A DNA stretch of 64,000 bases from SYOC01 sp964441775. GTDB lineage: Bacteria; Desulfobacterota; Binatia; Bin18. Positions 34,910 to 43,129 of the stretch are shown here, in pieces. The stretch's first letter is position 1; every line of letters starts with the position of its first letter. The DNA lies in contig CAYTVL010000028.1 in the NCBI GenBank assembly GCA_964441775.1, forward strand, positions 14,138-78,137, written 5' to 3'. The notes under the pieces were generated by a model. That model made no database searches, was not told where the DNA came from, and saw only the letters and a program-made list of their open reading frames with translations. A program made the position numbers and the translations under genes.

Positions 34910-36862
34910 ATGTCTGAACAGGTGACTAGCGATCAGATCTATGATGTGCCTGCGACCGTGAGACGGCAGACCGCCATCACTCCGGAGCTGTACGCGCAAA
35001 TGTATCGGCGCTCCGTGCAGGACCCCGAAGGCTTTTGGTCCGAACAGGCGGAGACGTTTGTGGCCTGGTTCAAAAAGTGGGACAAGGTGATGGAGTGGGA
35101 TTTCCACACGGCTCAGATCAAGTGGTTTATCGGCGGCAAACTGAATGTGTCCTACAATTGTTTGGATCGACATCTTGAGGCTGGGGCCGGCGCCCAAACG
35201 GCGATTATCTGGCAAGGCAACGACCTCTCTGAATCTCGGTCACTCACCTATGCACAATTACATGAACAGGTGTGTAAGTTCGCGAACACCCTCAAATCAC
35301 TCGGAGTGAAGAAAGGTGACCGGGTCTGCATCTACATGCAAATGATTCCAGAGCTTGCCGTAGCGATGCTGGCGTGTACACGCATCGGTGCGGTGCACTC
35401 CGTCGTATTTGGCGCGTTCTCCTCAGAGTCGTTACGTGACCGGATTCAGGACTCAACCTGTAAGGTGCTCGTTACGCAAGATACGGCGTTGCGGGGAGCT
35501 AAAAACGATATTCCGATGAAAGCCAATGCGGATGAAGCGCTGGCTCATTGCCCGTCGATTGAAACGGTCGTGGTCGTGCAACGCACGGGCCATCCTGTGG
35601 CTATGCAAAGCGGTCGCGATGTTTGGTGGCACGACATCACGCCGAAGCAGGCATCCGCGTGTCCGCCCGAACAGATGGACGCCGAGGACCCATTGTTTAT
35701 CTTGTATACTTCAGGCTCAACCGGCAAACCGAAAGGCGTGCTACATACGACGGGCGGCTATCTGACGCACGTGTCGATTACCCATCGCTACGTTTTTGAC
35801 TATCGACCCGGCGACGTATACTGGTGCACGGCTGACTGTGGCTGGGTGACGGGGCACAGCTATGTGGTGTATGGCCCACTCTCGAATCGCGCCACGACGG
35901 TCATGTTTGAAGGAGTGCCGAATTACCCGGATTTTGGCCGTTTCTGGCAAGTCGTGGAGCAACATAAGGTCAACATTATTTATACCGCGCCGACCGCTCT
36001 GCGCGCACTGATGAAAGAGGGCGACTCGTGGCCGCAGAAATATGATCGCTCTAGCCTGCGTGTGTTGGGAACGGTGGGGGAGCCTATTAAAAGTCCCGAA
36101 TGGCATTGGTACTTCCAAGTGATCGGAGAAGAACGCTGCCCCATTGTTGACACCTGGTGGCAAACCGAAACCGGCGGCATTCTGATCACGCCGTTACCGG
36201 GAGCGACGAGAACCAAACCGGGCTCGGCGACCTTGCCGTTCTTTGGCGTGCAGCCGTGTCTAGTAGATGAGCAGGGGAACGAACTAACGGGGAACGAAGT
36301 GACCGGCAACCTGTGCATTAAATTCCCGTGGCCTGGGATCATGCGCACGGTCTACGGCGACCACGAGCGTTTCCGGCAAACCTATTTTTCCATGTATCCC
36401 GGCAAGTATTTTACTGGCGACGGCTGTCGTCGTGATCAGGATGGCTATTACTGGATCACTGGCCGCGTCGATGACGTAATCAACGTATCGGGGCACCGAT
36501 TAGGGACGGCGGAAGTGGAGGGTGCGCTCGGCAAACATCCTTCTGTGGCTGAAGCGGCGGTAGTGGGCATGCCCCACGATCTGAAAGGGCAGGGGATTTA
36601 CGCCTTTGTCACGTTGAAGACGGGCCAACAGCCGTCTCCTGCGTTGCACAAGGCGCTGATCGAAACCGTGCGCCACGAGATTGGCCCCCATGCCACGCCG
36701 GACAAGATTCAATTCTCTGATGGTCTGCCGAAAACCCGCAGCGGCAAAATTATGCGGCGAATTTTACGCAAAATCGGCGAAGGCGCTATCGATCAACTTG
36801 GCGACATCTCTACCCTGGCTGATCCTTCCGTAGTGGAGCACTTAGTCGCCGGACGACAGTAG
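34910..36862 (+). CDS. acs: Acetyl-CoA synthetase
   Basis: A 650-residue AMP-forming acetate-CoA ligase. The N-terminal FVAWFKKWDKVMEWDF matches the family. The phosphate loop YTSGSTGKPKGV is near residue 266, WWQTETGG near 414 forms part of the acetate pocket, and RVDDVINVSGHRLGTAEVE is near 520. The catalytic, acetylation-regulated lysine is in TRSGKIMRRILRK near 609. AAAAGGAG precedes ATG 34910. With the malate synthase further along, it suggests acetate assimilation. Confidence 0.96.
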   Translation: MSEQVTSDQIYDVPATVRRQTAITPELYAQMYRRSVQDPEGFWSEQAETFVAWFKKWDKVMEWDFHTAQIKWFIGGKLNVSYNCLDRHLEAGAGAQTAIIWQGNDLSESRSLTYAQLHEQVCKFANTLKSLGVKKGDRVCIYMQMIPELAVAMLACTRIGAVHSVVFGAFSSESLRDRIQDSTCKVLVTQDTALRGAKNDIPMKANADEALAHCPSIETVVVVQRTGHPVAMQSGRDVWWHDITPKQASACPPEQMDAEDPLFILYTSGSTGKPKGVLHTTGGYLTHVSITHRYVFDYRPGDVYWCTADCGWVTGHSYVVYGPLSNRATTVMFEGVPNYPDFGRFWQVVEQHKVNIIYTAPTALRALMKEGDSWPQKYDRSSLRVLGTVGEPIKSPEWHWYFQVIGEERCPIVDTWWQTETGGILITPLPGATRTKPGSATLPFFGVQPCLVDEQGNELTGNEVTGNLCIKFPWPGIMRTVYGDHERFRQTYFSMYPGKYFTGDGCRRDQDGYYWITGRVDDVINVSGHRLGTAEVEGALGKHPSVAEAAVVGMPHDLKGQGIYAFVTLKTGQQPSPALHKALIETVRHEIGPHATPDKIQFSDGLPKTRSGKIMRRILRKIGEGAIDQLGDISTLADPSVVEHLVAGRQ

Positions 36863-36974
36863 AATTGAGCCTGGACTGGTCACCCTTCGACAAACTCGGG
36901 GCGCCCGGTCCTCATTCTTCTACCTCTGAAAAACCGTTCGTGCTAAATTTATCGAAGCACGAATAGGCAGGCTT

Positions 36975-38420
36975 ATGGCTTTACATTTTTACAATACTCT
37001 CACTGGCAAAAACGAAGAATTTGTCACTCTGACGCCCGGCAAGGTGCGCATGTATGTCTGCGGCGTCACAGTCTACGATAAGTCGCACATCGGGCATGCG
37101 CGTGCGCTCGTGACCTTCGACGTGATTTACCGCTATCTCCGCTTTCTTGGTTACGAGGTCACCTTCGTCCGCAATTTCACTGATGTGGACGATAAGATCA
37201 TCAACCGCGCCAATCAGCGGGGTATTTCTGCGCAAGAACTGTCCGAGCAGTGCATCCATGAGTTTAACGAGGATATGCAAGCGTTGCGCTGCCTCCCGCC
37301 CACGCAGGAGCCGCGCGCCACGCAACATATTCCCGAAATGATCGCCATTATCCGCGAACTGGAAGCGAAGGGGCTTGCGTATGCGGCGGATGAAGATGTC
37401 TACTTTGCTGTGGATCGTTTTCCAGGTTACGGCAAACTTTCCCATCGTCGCCTCGAAGATATGATGGCTGGTGCGCGCATTGAAGTGGACGAACGCAAGC
37501 ATCACCCAATGGATTTTGCGCTGTGGAAAGCGAGCAAGCCGGGAGAACCCTTCTGGGAGAGCCCATGGGGCCCGGGGCGGCCCGGCTGGCATATCGAGTG
37601 CTCCGCTATGTCGAGTAAATACTTGGGGCAGCCGTTCGATATCCACGGAGGCGGCTCTGACTTGATTTTTCCCCATCACGAAAATGAAATCGCCCAGTCC
37701 GAAGGGGCAAACGGAAAAGAGCTAGCGCAGTTCTGGTTGCACAACGGCATGGTGACGGTCGAGCAGGAAAAGATGTCCAAATCGCTCGGCAACTTTTTAA
37801 CGATCAGTGAGGCGTTAACAAAGTCAAGTGCCGAAGTATTGCGGTTTGTGTTGCTCTCCACTCATTATCGCATGCCGTTGGCTTTTTCCGAGCAGAAAGT
37901 GGAAGAAGCGGAAAAGGGGCTCACCCGCATCTATGAAACCCTGGCGCGGGTGGATACCGCCCTTGCTGGTGACGGTGCGGCTGGCGGCGCCCAGGAGCCC
38001 GAGGCTGCGTCCGCGCTGCTGGCGCGGTTTCGCGAGGCGATGGATGATGACTGCAACACCGCGAGAACGCTCGGAGTGATCTTTGAAACGATCCGTGAGT
38101 TGAATCGAGTGTTGGACGCTGGAGAGACAGCCTCGTTGGCTGCAACGCGACGCGACCTGCACGCGATTGGCGAGGTGTTAGGGCTCATGAACGAGGAGCC
38201 GACGCGGTTCCTGGAGCAGCGAAAACAGCGGGGTTTACAACAGGCGCAGCTCACCCCGGAAGCGATTGAGCAATTAATCACCAAACGGCTCGCTGCCCGC
38301 AAAGCTCGTGATTTCAAACGCGCGGACGCGATTCGCGCGCAACTCGCTGACCAGGGTATTGTCCTGAAAGATAGTGCAACGGGGACGACGTGGACGGTGG
38401 AAACGGGGCGGAAAGGATAA
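36975..38420 (+). CDS. cysS: Cysteinyl-tRNA synthetase
   Basis: A 481-residue class I aminoacyl-tRNA synthetase. The zinc-binding Cys is in MYVCGVTVYD near residue 29, the HIGH element reads SHIGHAR near 37, the next zinc ligands lie in WHIECSAMS near 210 and HHENEIAQSEG near 235, and the KMSKS loop is EKMSKSLGNF near 268. The C-terminal anticodon-binding region is present, so the protein is full length. It overlaps nothing and converges with the glycosyltransferase operon 17 bp away. Confidence 0.96.
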   Translation: MALHFYNTLTGKNEEFVTLTPGKVRMYVCGVTVYDKSHIGHARALVTFDVIYRYLRFLGYEVTFVRNFTDVDDKIINRANQRGISAQELSEQCIHEFNEDMQALRCLPPTQEPRATQHIPEMIAIIRELEAKGLAYAADEDVYFAVDRFPGYGKLSHRRLEDMMAGARIEVDERKHHPMDFALWKASKPGEPFWESPWGPGRPGWHIECSAMSSKYLGQPFDIHGGGSDLIFPHHENEIAQSEGANGKELAQFWLHNGMVTVEQEKMSKSLGNFLTISEALTKSSAEVLRFVLLSTHYRMPLAFSEQKVEEAEKGLTRIYETLARVDTALAGDGAAGGAQEPEAASALLARFREAMDDDCNTARTLGVIFETIRELNRVLDAGETASLAATRRDLHAIGEVLGLMNEEPTRFLEQRKQRGLQQAQLTPEAIEQLITKRLAARKARDFKRADAIRAQLADQGIVLKDSATGTTWTVETGRKG

Positions 38421-38437
38421 AGGGCGGGGCAGTTTAT

Positions 38438-39115
38438 TTACCGTGTATCAGCGTAAAATGCTTTTAACTGGCGCGGTGACACGCCGAGAAAGTAGGCGAG
38501 ACGCAAGGTCCACATCAGCACGATGGTTTTTGCGATGCCGTCTCGCTGCCAGCGGCGCGCTGACGAGGTAACCTGTTCACGAAGACAAGCGATCTTGCCG
38601 CACCGTTTTAACCGGCGGCTGAAGGCGATATCTTCCATGAGTTCCAGTTCAGGAAAACCGCCTATTTTCTCGAATGTGTCACGCCGGACGAAGATCGCCT
38701 GGTCGCCGGTGGCGATGCGTGTCACACGCGAACGAGTATTCATGAGTGTCTCGATCATGCGAAACGGCCACCCGGGGGCGTCGAGACATACGTCAAAACG
38801 TCCGCCCACCACATGGGACTTGTACAAGGCGTGCTGCACCAGACTGGAGAAATCCTGCGGCAGGAGCGTGTCCGCGTGGAGAAAAAGGAGAATATCTCCC
38901 GAGGCGCAACGCGCGCCCGCGTTCATCTGCCGTGCTCGACCTCGTTCCGCTAACAGGGTGATATCGGCAAAAGGGCGCACAATATCCAGCGTGCCGTCGG
39001 TGCTGCCGCCATCCACGACGATAATTTCGCACTCCCCTGCCTCACGCACTCGCCGCAGCGTATGCGCAATCTGCGTTGCCTCATTGAACGTTGGCGCGAT
39101 GACTGACACGCGCAT
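38438..39115 (-). CDS. Family 2 glycosyltransferase (TIGR04283 type)
   Basis: A 225-residue GT-A-fold enzyme. MRVSVIAPTFNEATQIAHTL is the N-terminal nucleotide-sugar site, VVDGGSTDGTLD is near residue 35, RARQMNAGARCASGDILLFL near 62, and HADT near 80 takes the place of the metal-binding DxD. This pattern matches the TIGR04283 branch, often next to a TIGR04282 partner that is not present here. No membrane helices are evident except near the C-terminal YFLGV segment. It is the last gene of a minus-strand run with a second glycosyltransferase. Confidence 0.82.
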   Translation of the reverse strand: MRVSVIAPTFNEATQIAHTLRRVREAGECEIIVVDGGSTDGTLDIVRPFADITLLAERGRARQMNAGARCASGDILLFLHADTLLPQDFSSLVQHALYKSHVVGGRFDVCLDAPGWPFRMIETLMNTRSRVTRIATGDQAIFVRRDTFEKIGGFPELELMEDIAFSRRLKRCGKIACLREQVTSSARRWQRDGIAKTIVLMWTLRLAYFLGVSPRQLKAFYADTR

Positions 39116-39178
39116 TACCGTACTCCGTGAGCCTTTTGCCAGGCTCTGTACTATGCCTCGGACATGCCGTGTCCCTGT

Positions 39179-39496
39179 TCATCCTCCGACACGGAGAAAG
39201 GTCAGCGTTAAGCCCTGCCGGAGCGCAGATTCCGCTTGCGGGGAAAATCCCGCATAGACGACGACCAGTAGGGTGCGATGTAGCGTGATTTGAATGTTGA
39301 AAGGGCTTTTATGTGCGGCCAGGGGGCGCACGGTGAAGGTCAGAGATCCTGCTTCCGGATGGGCGCGAAACCTCACTTCTTCACCGGCTTCGACGCGAGC
39401 AAACGTCATATTTAATTTGGCAAGCAGTTTTTCTACGCCAGCCGCCACTTCATCCACCGCGAACGCCAGATTCCATTCAATCGTTTGTTCCGTCAC
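39179..39496 (-). CDS. Conserved-looking small protein, coupled to upstream glycosyltransferase
   Basis: A 105-residue protein starting VTEQTIEWNLAFAVDEVAAG. The GTG start overlaps the TGA stop of the preceding glycosyltransferase gene (GTGA), and GGAG lies six bases upstream, indicating translational coupling. The sequence alternates helix and strand (LLAKLNMTFARVEAGEEVRF, then LTFTVRPLAAHKSPFNIQIT), with no signal peptide or cysteine. The family is not recognised. Its place suggests a helper for glycan synthesis. Confidence 0.6.
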   Translation of the reverse strand: MTEQTIEWNLAFAVDEVAAGVEKLLAKLNMTFARVEAGEEVRFRAHPEAGSLTFTVRPLAAHKSPFNIQITLHRTLLVVVYAGFSPQAESALRQGLTLTFLRVGG

Positions 39497-40200
39497 TGTG
39501 CTCTCCAGGTATAGCGAAAGACAGTCCAAAGGATTTTGTACCCGGCCAAGATCGTTCCTTTCAGGGTGCCTGTGACCTTTGAAGCGCCACCGGCGCGTTT
39601 GCGATAACGGACTGGCGCCTCGGTGATGGAGAGGCCCCGCTGAATCGCTTTAATTTGCATCTCTACCGTCCACCCATAATTCCGGTCAACCATACCTAGG
39701 CGGAGGAGGGCGGGAAAACGAATAGCGCGGAATGGTCCTAGGTCGCTATAGGAGAACCCATAGATCCAGCGGATCAGACGAGTAGCGAGCGCGTTACCAA
39801 AGCGTGCTTGCGGCAGCAATGCGCCAGGCTCTGCTTGGCCCTTCGTGCGCGAGCCGATGACGAGGTCGTACCCTTGGGTGAGAATAGGTTGGACGAGCCT
39901 CGGGATCTCTTCCGGATGGTCGCTGTAATCACCGTCAAGAAAAACCACAATGTCGGGAGTTTTTGTCTGCAAATACGCTATCCCAGTCAGGCAAGCGGCT
40001 CCGTAGCCGCGCTGGGGCTCGCTCAAGACTGTGGCCCCGCAAGCGCGGGCGACCTCGATGCTCCGATCCGTGGAGCCATTGTCGATCACCACGACTTCTT
40101 CCACCACCTGAGCTGGAATCGCGGCCAACACCAGAGGCAACGTTGCTTCTTCGTTCAGCACGGGAATGATCACCGCAATACGGGAGCGAGGGGCAGACAT
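39493..40200 (-). CDS. Family 2 glycosyltransferase (polyprenyl-phosphate type)
   Basis: A 235-residue GT-A enzyme resembling dolichol- or polyprenyl-phosphate mannosyl/glucosyl synthases. Motifs: IAVIIPVLNEEATLPLVLAA near residue 8, IDNGSTD near 39, FLDGDYSDHPEEI near 88 with a DGD metal site, and GSRTKGQAEPGAL near 117. The C-terminus ends in a weakly hydrophobic stretch without clear transmembrane helices. It may charge a lipid carrier used by the membrane glycosyltransferase at 43890-45308. The YdjY gene ends three bases upstream. Confidence 0.82.
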   Translation of the reverse strand: MSAPRSRIAVIIPVLNEEATLPLVLAAIPAQVVEEVVVIDNGSTDRSIEVARACGATVLSEPQRGYGAACLTGIAYLQTKTPDIVVFLDGDYSDHPEEIPRLVQPILTQGYDLVIGSRTKGQAEPGALLPQARFGNALATRLIRWIYGFSYSDLGPFRAIRFPALLRLGMVDRNYGWTVEMQIKAIQRGLSITEAPVRYRKRAGGASKVTGTLKGTILAGYKILWTVFRYTWRAQ

Positions 40201-40203
40201 ACC

Positions 40204-40932
40204 TCACAGCGCGACACGAATAGTGACAATGACGGGTGTGCCGTCCGGCGGCAGCATAGTGAGATTGGCCTCGAAACGCGAGGGAGTCGTGACATAATCA
40301 TGGACGCTCAGCGCGCTATTGCTCACTTTGCCGCTGGGACAACTATAGAAACACAAAAGACAGCCAGGGCGCCGAGCCAGCGGAATCTTATTAAACCAAC
40401 GGCCACGATTGCCGCCGAAACGCCACTCCAGGCTAGGGGTTAGGGATTGGGGGTTAGGAGGTGGGAAAGACACTGAAGAAGTTTGCAGGGACTGGTCGAT
40501 CGTGATGCCTGTTGGATTATTCGCCCAGGTGAGACGCACTTCCAGTTGACTGCCGGTGACTTTTTCGCGGGACGCGGGATTGTCTGGCTCATGACGTTTA
40601 TTCCACGACGCCATGCTGAGATTATTACCTGGGTGGGCGCCCAGAGCGACGAGCGCATCATGAAAAGCTAAGTCATCGGCTGGCGTTTCAATCAACGCAC
40701 CGGGTGAAGCGCCTCCGTTCCACACGAGCAGATGATAGCGCGCTTCGTCGCCCCGCGCAGCATTGAAACGCCGCGGATAGATTACCCCAAAAATTTTTAT
40801 TTCTTTGGTTGCCGTAACTGATTCAAGCGGATGCTCCGCCGTCGGGTCCGCCCAGGCAAAGAGGGGAAACGACACCATGCAAAGCAACGTGGCCAGGAAC
40901 GTTTTCCAGCACCTTCTTTTTCTGTGAACCAT
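40204..40932 (-). CDS. Secreted YdjY-domain protein
   Basis: A 242-residue exported protein. The signal peptide is TFLATLLCMVSFPLFAWA. The domain then follows the YdjY pattern: IKIFGVIYPRRFNAARGDEA, RYHLLVWNGGASPGALIETP, ADDLAFHDALVALGAHPGNN. The C-terminal part has GCLLCFYSCPSGKVSNSA, with three cysteines that may bind metal or form a disulfide. A Pro/Ser-rich stretch near residue 140 is encoded by a T/A/G-rich micro-repeat (40430-40465) and looks like a recent insertion. ATG 40932 was preferred to 41025. The function of YdjY proteins is unknown. Confidence 0.75.
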   Translation of the reverse strand: MVHRKRRCWKTFLATLLCMVSFPLFAWADPTAEHPLESVTATKEIKIFGVIYPRRFNAARGDEARYHLLVWNGGASPGALIETPADDLAFHDALVALGAHPGNNLSMASWNKRHEPDNPASREKVTGSQLEVRLTWANNPTGITIDQSLQTSSVSFPPPNPQSLTPSLEWRFGGNRGRWFNKIPLARRPGCLLCFYSCPSGKVSNSALSVHDYVTTPSRFEANLTMLPPDGTPVIVTIRVAL

Positions 40933-41009
40933 GCTCTCTTTTGACGTTGCAACCTTCGGGTTGATTCGTATTCGTTCGCACGGTATATCTGCCTGCAATC
41001 GGCTTGACA

Positions 41010-42176
41010 ATGACTGCATCTGCAAAACGAATTGACAAAAGCGATCGACGCCCCCGCTCTCCCAGACTTCTCTCCACTTTTTCTTCTTCCGCCAAACTGC
41101 CGTTCCTCGACTTCTTTGCGGGCAGCGGACTCGTGACCGAAGCGTTAAAATCGTACTTCACTGTCGCGTGGGCTAATGACGTTTGCAAGAAAAAAGCAGC
41201 GGTCTATCGCGCGAATCATCCAAAAAAACATTTTCACCTCTGTTCCATCCACACTATCAACGGCGCCGATCTTCCTCCCGCGACATTGTCATGGGCGAGT
41301 TTTCCTTGTCAAGATCTTTCGCTGGCCGGGAATCTGCAAGGGATCGCCAGCGCCCGCAGCGGGCTTGTATGGCAGTGGCTGCGCATCATGGATGAAATGG
41401 CGGAGCGTCCCCCCATCGTGGCGGCGGAAAATGTGAGCGGGCTCGTTTCCGCTCACAGTGGCGCCTCGTATCGCCGCTTACATGTGGCGTTAGTGGAGCG
41501 TGGCTATCGCGTCGGGGCGCTATTGATTGACGCCAAACACTGGACACCACAATCGCGTCCACGCATTTTTGTCATAGGTGTTGCTCAGCATATTGATCTC
41601 TCAGGCCTCTGTGCTGATGGCCCGACTATTGAGTCCAACGGTTCTGGTTGGGCGCATCCAGGGGCGGTGCAAAGGGCGGGGCAAGACTTGCCGTATTGGG
41701 TCTGGTGGCGACTCCCCACTCCGAGACCACGCGTTCTCGCTTTGACGTCACTTATTGATCTGCAGGCGCCTTGTGATGAACCCCAACGCACTCATTATCA
41801 TTTAAGCCTTGTTCCTTCACGGCATCGAGAGCGCCTCGTGCACGCGTCTCGCGCCGGTGAGATTGTTATTCCTGGATACAAACGAACGCGAAATGGTCGC
41901 CAAGTTCTCGAACTTCGCTTCGATGGTGTGGCTGGTTGTTTACGGACGCCGGAAGGGGGCAGCAGTCGCCAACTGTTAATCTTGGTGCGCAAAGGCAAAC
42001 TCCATACCCGGTTGCTCACCGTGCCGGAAACTGCACGCCTTATGGGAGCGCCCGCACACTACAAAATTCCTGGGTCCTATAACGACGGCTATAAAGCAAT
42101 GGGAGACGCAGTGTCAGTCCCCGCTGTCCGCTATCTCGCGCGCCATCTGCTGTTTCCGCTTACGCAACGCTTGTGA
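41010..42176 (+). CDS. dcm: DNA (cytosine-5)-methyltransferase
   Basis: A 388-residue C5-cytosine methyltransferase. The motifs are in order: I LDFFAGSGL near residue 30, IV FPCQDLSLAG (catalytic Cys) near 98, VI AAENVSGLV near 140, VIII QSRPRIFVIG near 183, and X MGDAVSVPAVRYLARHLL near the C-terminus. The target recognition domain lies between VIII and IX and is too variable to assign a recognition site. The start has no good Shine-Dalgarno sequence. The stop overlaps the vsr start. No restriction endonuclease gene is adjacent. Confidence 0.92.
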   Translation: MTASAKRIDKSDRRPRSPRLLSTFSSSAKLPFLDFFAGSGLVTEALKSYFTVAWANDVCKKKAAVYRANHPKKHFHLCSIHTINGADLPPATLSWASFPCQDLSLAGNLQGIASARSGLVWQWLRIMDEMAERPPIVAAENVSGLVSAHSGASYRRLHVALVERGYRVGALLIDAKHWTPQSRPRIFVIGVAQHIDLSGLCADGPTIESNGSGWAHPGAVQRAGQDLPYWVWWRLPTPRPRVLALTSLIDLQAPCDEPQRTHYHLSLVPSRHRERLVHASRAGEIVIPGYKRTRNGRQVLELRFDGVAGCLRTPEGGSSRQLLILVRKGKLHTRLLTVPETARLMGAPAHYKIPGSYNDGYKAMGDAVSVPAVRYLARHLLFPLTQRL

Positions 42177-42628
42177 AACGTTTGCCATCGCCCTCTCGGA
42201 TTGCGGAGCCTCCTGAACGGAGTGCGGACATGTTCACTCCGGCTCAGCGCAGTTGGATTATGGGGCAAGTTCGTTCACAGCACACGAAGCCGGAATTGCT
42301 GGTCCGCAGCCTCGTCCATCGGTTGGGCTATCGCTTTCGTCTCCATCGCAAAGACCTTCCCGGGGCGCCGGACCTGGTGTTTCCCGGGTGCCGGAAGATC
42401 ATCTTCGTGCATGGCTGCTTTTGGCACGGCCATCCGTGTCGTCGCGGAGCGCGGCCCCCAAAAGCAAATGCGGATTATTGGCGCGAGAAAATCGCGCGCA
42501 ATCATTCACGCGATCAGCGCCACCGACGCGAGCTGCGCCAGCTTGGCTGGTCCGTGCTCGTTCTGTGGGAGTGTCAGTTGCGTGACCGGCAAAGAATTGC
42601 GCGACGGCTTTCGCGGTTCTTGGGATAA
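42173..42628 (+). CDS. vsr: Very short patch repair endonuclease
   Basis: A 151-residue Vsr protein that nicks next to T:G mismatches created by deamination of 5-methylcytosine. It carries QRSWIMGQVRSQHTKPELLV, PGAPDLVF with the catalytic Asp, FVHGCFWHGH with the metal-binding His and Cys, and WECQL near the end. GTG 42173 overlaps the methyltransferase stop (GTGA), so the two are coupled; a later ATG at 42230 would give the more usual start MFTPAQRS. It fits repair of the mutagenic by-product of the preceding enzyme. Confidence 0.93.
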   Translation: MKRLPSPSRIAEPPERSADMFTPAQRSWIMGQVRSQHTKPELLVRSLVHRLGYRFRLHRKDLPGAPDLVFPGCRKIIFVHGCFWHGHPCRRGARPPKANADYWREKIARNHSRDQRHRRELRQLGWSVLVLWECQLRDRQRIARRLSRFLG

Positions 42629-42655
42629 GCGCCAATGGCAGGAAGACAAGATTTA

Positions 42656-42826
42656 GGACTATGGGACAAAACTCCAACACTGGGCGTAAGGGCAGGGGGT
42701 CATTGCGAGCGCAGCGAAGCAATCTTGGCCCAGTTATTTCGGCACTTGCGAGATTGCTTCGTCGTCTGCGACTCCTTGCAATGACAGGCTCTTCGACCTT
42801 CGTTTTTAGGTTTTGTCTCACCGTCC
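42656..42826 (+). mobile_element. MITE-like element, long form, copy B2
   Basis: A 171-bp relative of the element at 12953. The ends are GGACTATGGGACAAAACT and, reading in from the right, GGACGGTGAGACAAAACC. TTA lies at 42653-42655 and 42827-42829. The interior is again a GTCATTGCGAG / CTTGCAATGAC palindrome, diverged from B1 outside it. It lies 27 bp after vsr. Confidence 0.85.
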
Positions 42827-42830
42827 TTAA

Positions 42831-42920
42831 GGACTATAGGACAAAACCTCTCTGCGTCCGCCATATCGCTTGATATGACAAAGAATTACGGAACTGCACT
42901 TGGGTTTTGTCTCAAGGTCC
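42831..42920 (+). mobile_element. MITE-like element, short form, copy A2
   Basis: A 90-bp copy apparently identical to A1. It is flanked by TAA at 42828-42830 and 42921-42923. The left TAA overlaps the right TTA of B2, so A2 probably inserted next to an existing B2. Confidence 0.85.
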
Positions 42921-42939
42921 TAAGTCCGTGCTTCAACTT

Positions 42940-43078
42940 CGCCGCTCACGCGGCGGAGTTCATCCTGAGCGTCCTTCGACTTCGCTCCGCTACGCTCAGG
43001 ATGAGCGGAAACTTTTTCTTGCTTCTTCATCTCCCGTTCGTCCTGAGCGTAGGTGCGCAGCACCGAAGTCGAAGGATG
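42940..43078. repeat. Cluster of dispersed hairpin repeats
   Basis: CATCCTGAGCG at 42961-42971 pairs perfectly with CGCTCAGGATG at 42993-43003. A second related copy (GTTCGTCCTGAGCG to CCGAAGTCGAAGGA) spans 43036-43076. GCCGCTCACGCGGC at about 42941 forms another small hairpin. These are of the common CTTCGACTTCGCTC-type intergenic repeat. No gene lies between vsr and 43130. Confidence 0.65.
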
Positions 43079-43129
43079 CGCTAACTTCATGTCATTGCGA
43101 TAAACGCGTCTCCCGCTCTTTTCCTATTT

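Noticed and set aside
42399..42821. 140-codon frame on the minus strand over vsr and the B2 element
   Set aside because: It is a shadow of vsr joined to repeat sequence.
42640..43090. CRISPR array
   Set aside because: The repeats are inverted, of different types and irregularly spaced, with no cas genes.
41010..43129. Complete restriction-modification system around the methyltransferase
   Set aside because: No endonuclease-like gene lies on either side; the downstream gap holds only repeats.
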